NCBI RefSeq assembly: GCF_024171735.1
Contig: NZ_JAMTCH010000005.1
Coordinates: forward strand, 496,001-560,000
Reading direction: 5' to 3'
From: Prauserella alba
GTDB taxonomy: Bacteria; Actinomycetota; Actinomycetes; Mycobacteriales; Pseudonocardiaceae
Length of the DNA: 64,000 nucleotides
The position numbers were made by a program, and so were the translations under genes. This document shows positions 62,617-64,000 of the stretch, piece after piece. Numbering within the stretch: the first letter of the stretch is position 1; every line of letters begins with the position of its first letter. The notes under the pieces are model-generated. The model was not told the origin of the DNA and made no database searches. It saw nothing but the letters and a program-made list of their open reading frames with translations.

Positions 62617-63411
62617 TCAGGGGGTCTCCAGTGGGTCGAGGAGCGTGACCTCTCCCGTGATCGACACGTCCGCGGGCCTGCGCCAGAGCCGCTTGTAGAC
62701 GGCGTCCGCGCCGCCGCTGAGCGTCACGTCCGGGGCCGCGGGGCCCGTGAGGGCGGGCGGCTGTCCCGGCGTGAGCGTCAGCGACCACAGCCTGCGGGCG
62801 TCCTCGGCGTGCACGAGCACCGTGCCGCTCGCCTCGACCGCCGACCAGTCCGCGGTCCTGCGGTGGATGATCATCGACAGCGCCTCGTCCACGCCGTCGG
62901 CCGCGAACGCCGTGTCGAACGTCGTGGCGTCGCGTCCGCCCGCGAGTTCGGCGTCGACCCGGTGAATGGCCACCTCGTGCGCCTGCCTGCGAGCCCACGA
63001 GCCGAGGTTCGCCTCGTAGAAGGGGAATCGTATCTGCGCGGGTGTGTCAGGGCCCGCGTCGAACGCGCGGCGCAGCTCCGCGCGCGTGCCGTCCCACCAG
63101 GGGACGATCTCGTCCCACACCTTCGGCGGGCGCTCGCCGCGCGCGTCGCTGCCGTGCGGATCGGCGATGCAAGCCAGCACCCACGCCTGCACCGCGGCGA
63201 CGTGCCTAACGAGGCGCTCGACAGTCCACTCCGGACAGGTCGGCACCGTCGCCTCCGGTCCCGCCGCCAGCGCCGCCTCCCGCAACGCGTCGCTCTGTTC
63301 GTCGAACGCCGCCAACAGGGTCTCGTAGTTCAGCGGGCTGTCGTTGCTCAGCGGGCCCTCGTTGCTCAGCGGGCCGGGGGTGCGGTTCGGATGCGGCGTC
63401 TCGGTGCTCAC
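62617..63411 (-). CDS. Maleylpyruvate isomerase/mycothiol-dependent (DinB-like) family protein
   Basis: A 264-residue protein of the mycothiol-dependent maleylpyruvate isomerase family: VPTCPEWTVERLVRHVAAVQAWVL (first metal His), RRQAHEVAIHRVDAEL (Glu and His of the metal site), and a C-terminal sterol-carrier-like part (RLWSLTLTPGQPPALTG, VTLSGGADAVYKRLWRR). Substrate unknown. The first 28 residues (with GPLSNEGPLSND repeat) are unusual and overlap the 3' end of the upstream DedA gene by 206 nt. Confidence 0.86.
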   Translation of the reverse strand: MSTETPHPNRTPGPLSNEGPLSNDSPLNYETLLAAFDEQSDALREAALAAGPEATVPTCPEWTVERLVRHVAAVQAWVLACIADPHGSDARGERPPKVWDEIVPWWDGTRAELRRAFDAGPDTPAQIRFPFYEANLGSWARRQAHEVAIHRVDAELAGGRDATTFDTAFAADGVDEALSMIIHRRTADWSAVEASGTVLVHAEDARRLWSLTLTPGQPPALTGPAAPDVTLSGGADAVYKRLWRRPADVSITGEVTLLDPLETP

Positions 63412-64000
63412 GGCGCGACAGTAGCCGCCTGCCGCCTTCGACGAAACCCAAGGTCAGCAGGCCCAGCGCGAACGCGGCGAGCAGCCCGGCCACCGGATCG
63501 TCGGCGAAACTCGCCGCACCCGCCGCCCCGATGAGCACCGAGTAGACCGCCCAGATGGTCGTGCCCGCGAGGTCGAGCAGCGCGAACCGGCCGAACGGAT
63601 ACTTCAGCCCGCCCGTCGCCAGCGACGACGCGACCCGCCCACCGGGGAAGTAGCGGCCCGCGACGATCAGCACGACGGCATGCCTGCCGAGCTTGTCGAC
63701 GCCCCACGCGTAGTTGCGCCTGCCGCGCTCACTGCGCACCAGGCGCGAGATGCCGAACGGGCCGAGGGCCCTGCCGATCCCGTGACCGCCGCAGTCACCC
63801 GCCCACGCCCCCAGCGCCGCGACGGCGATCAGGCCGGCCAGCGCCGTCACGTCGGAGGTGCCCAGCAGTACGGCCATCGTGATGACGGTCGACTCGCTGG
63901 GCATGAACGGCAGCAGCGCATCCAACCCGGCGATCGCGAACACCACCAGCCACAGCCACGGCTCGTCGAGGTGGCTCTGCAGCAGCGTGGTGATGTCGTG
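63206..64000 (-). CDS. DedA/VTT-domain membrane protein (5' end outside the window)
   Basis: The frame enters from beyond 64000 (HDITTLLQSHLDEPWLWLVV) and carries the DedA core: FMPSESTVITMAVLLG, AWAGDCGGHGIGRALG, VVLIVAGRYFPGGRVASSLATGGLKYPFGRF, then GTTIWAVYSVLIGAAGAASF and LLAAFALGLLTLGFVEGGRRLL. These proteins act in membrane lipid homeostasis (undecaprenyl-phosphate or phospholipid flipping). The C-terminal 75 residues are Arg/Gly/Ala-rich and run through the start of the next gene in another frame. Confidence 0.88.
   Translation of the reverse strand, partial: HDITTLLQSHLDEPWLWLVVFAIAGLDALLPFMPSESTVITMAVLLGTSDVTALAGLIAVAALGAWAGDCGGHGIGRALGPFGISRLVRSERGRRNYAWGVDKLGRHAVVLIVAGRYFPGGRVASSLATGGLKYPFGRFALLDLAGTTIWAVYSVLIGAAGAASFADDPVAGLLAAFALGLLTLGFVEGGRRLLSRREHRDAASEPHPRPAEQRGPAEQRQPAELRDPVGGVRRTERRVAGGGAGGGTGGDGADLSGVDCRAPR

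Overview
The window is high-GC DNA with actinobacterial gene content: mycothiol- and F420-type enzyme families, a conservon (sensor kinase, roadblock, GTPase), an HbhA locus, IdeR-type iron boxes and many GTG starts with 4-bp stop/start overlaps. The gene set fits a Pseudonocardiaceae-like organism (Amycolatopsis, Saccharomonospora or Prauserella type), but this is inferred from content only. No tRNA, rRNA, CRISPR array, insertion sequence or prophage was seen.

Positions 1-22,650 form a catabolic island for short alkanes and diols. At the left edge are a B12-dependent diol/glycerol dehydratase (small subunit, then the start of the large subunit), a GAF-domain regulator, and an aldehyde dehydrogenase with its DUF779 partner. 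Next comes the full propane/MimA-type soluble diiron monooxygenase operon on the minus strand: prmA, prmB, prmC, prmD, amidohydrolase, MIP18/DUF59 protein, zinc alcohol dehydrogenase and a dedicated GroEL. A second, inverted copy of the amidohydrolase-DUF59-alcohol dehydrogenase triad (6,728-9,563) faces it and ends with a small antibiotic-biosynthesis-type monooxygenase where the other copy has GroEL. Two GAF/AAA/Fis regulators flank the unit. The same dyad (GTCTCA, 3 nt, TGAGAC) lies at three promoters, so both modules are probably one regulon. A different direct repeat (TGCAACG, 4 nt, TGCAACG) is shared by the dehydratase and aldehyde dehydrogenase promoters.

Positions 22,660-38,150 hold mostly core or housekeeping functions: an F420-type oxidoreductase with a TetR/KstR-like dyad at its start, release factor 3, a DUF1015-phosphoglycerate dehydrogenase pair, a conservon that appears to have lost its DUF742 member, the glycolate oxidase genes glcD-glcE-glcF, and a heat-shock-type regulator.

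Positions 38,195-54,420 carry Ku with a very long Ser/Gly/Lys tail, small conserved proteins, a degenerate 16-bp tandem repeat, a PP2C phosphatase divergent from an HTH-ClpN pair across a strong 23-bp dyad, membrane and secreted proteins, a DapC-like aminotransferase, DUF445, and the XRE-HbhA-DUF2516 block.

Positions 54,530-64,000 form an iron-acquisition segment: hydroxyornithine formyltransferase, ornithine N5-monooxygenase, MbtH and a three-gene FecCD/ATPase siderophore importer, with three iron-box-like sites. No NRPS or substrate-binding protein lies inside the window. Inserted in it are a guanidinium exporter under a clear guanidine-III riboswitch and a LysE exporter. PurU, a mycothiol-dependent isomerase-like protein and a partial DedA protein close the window.
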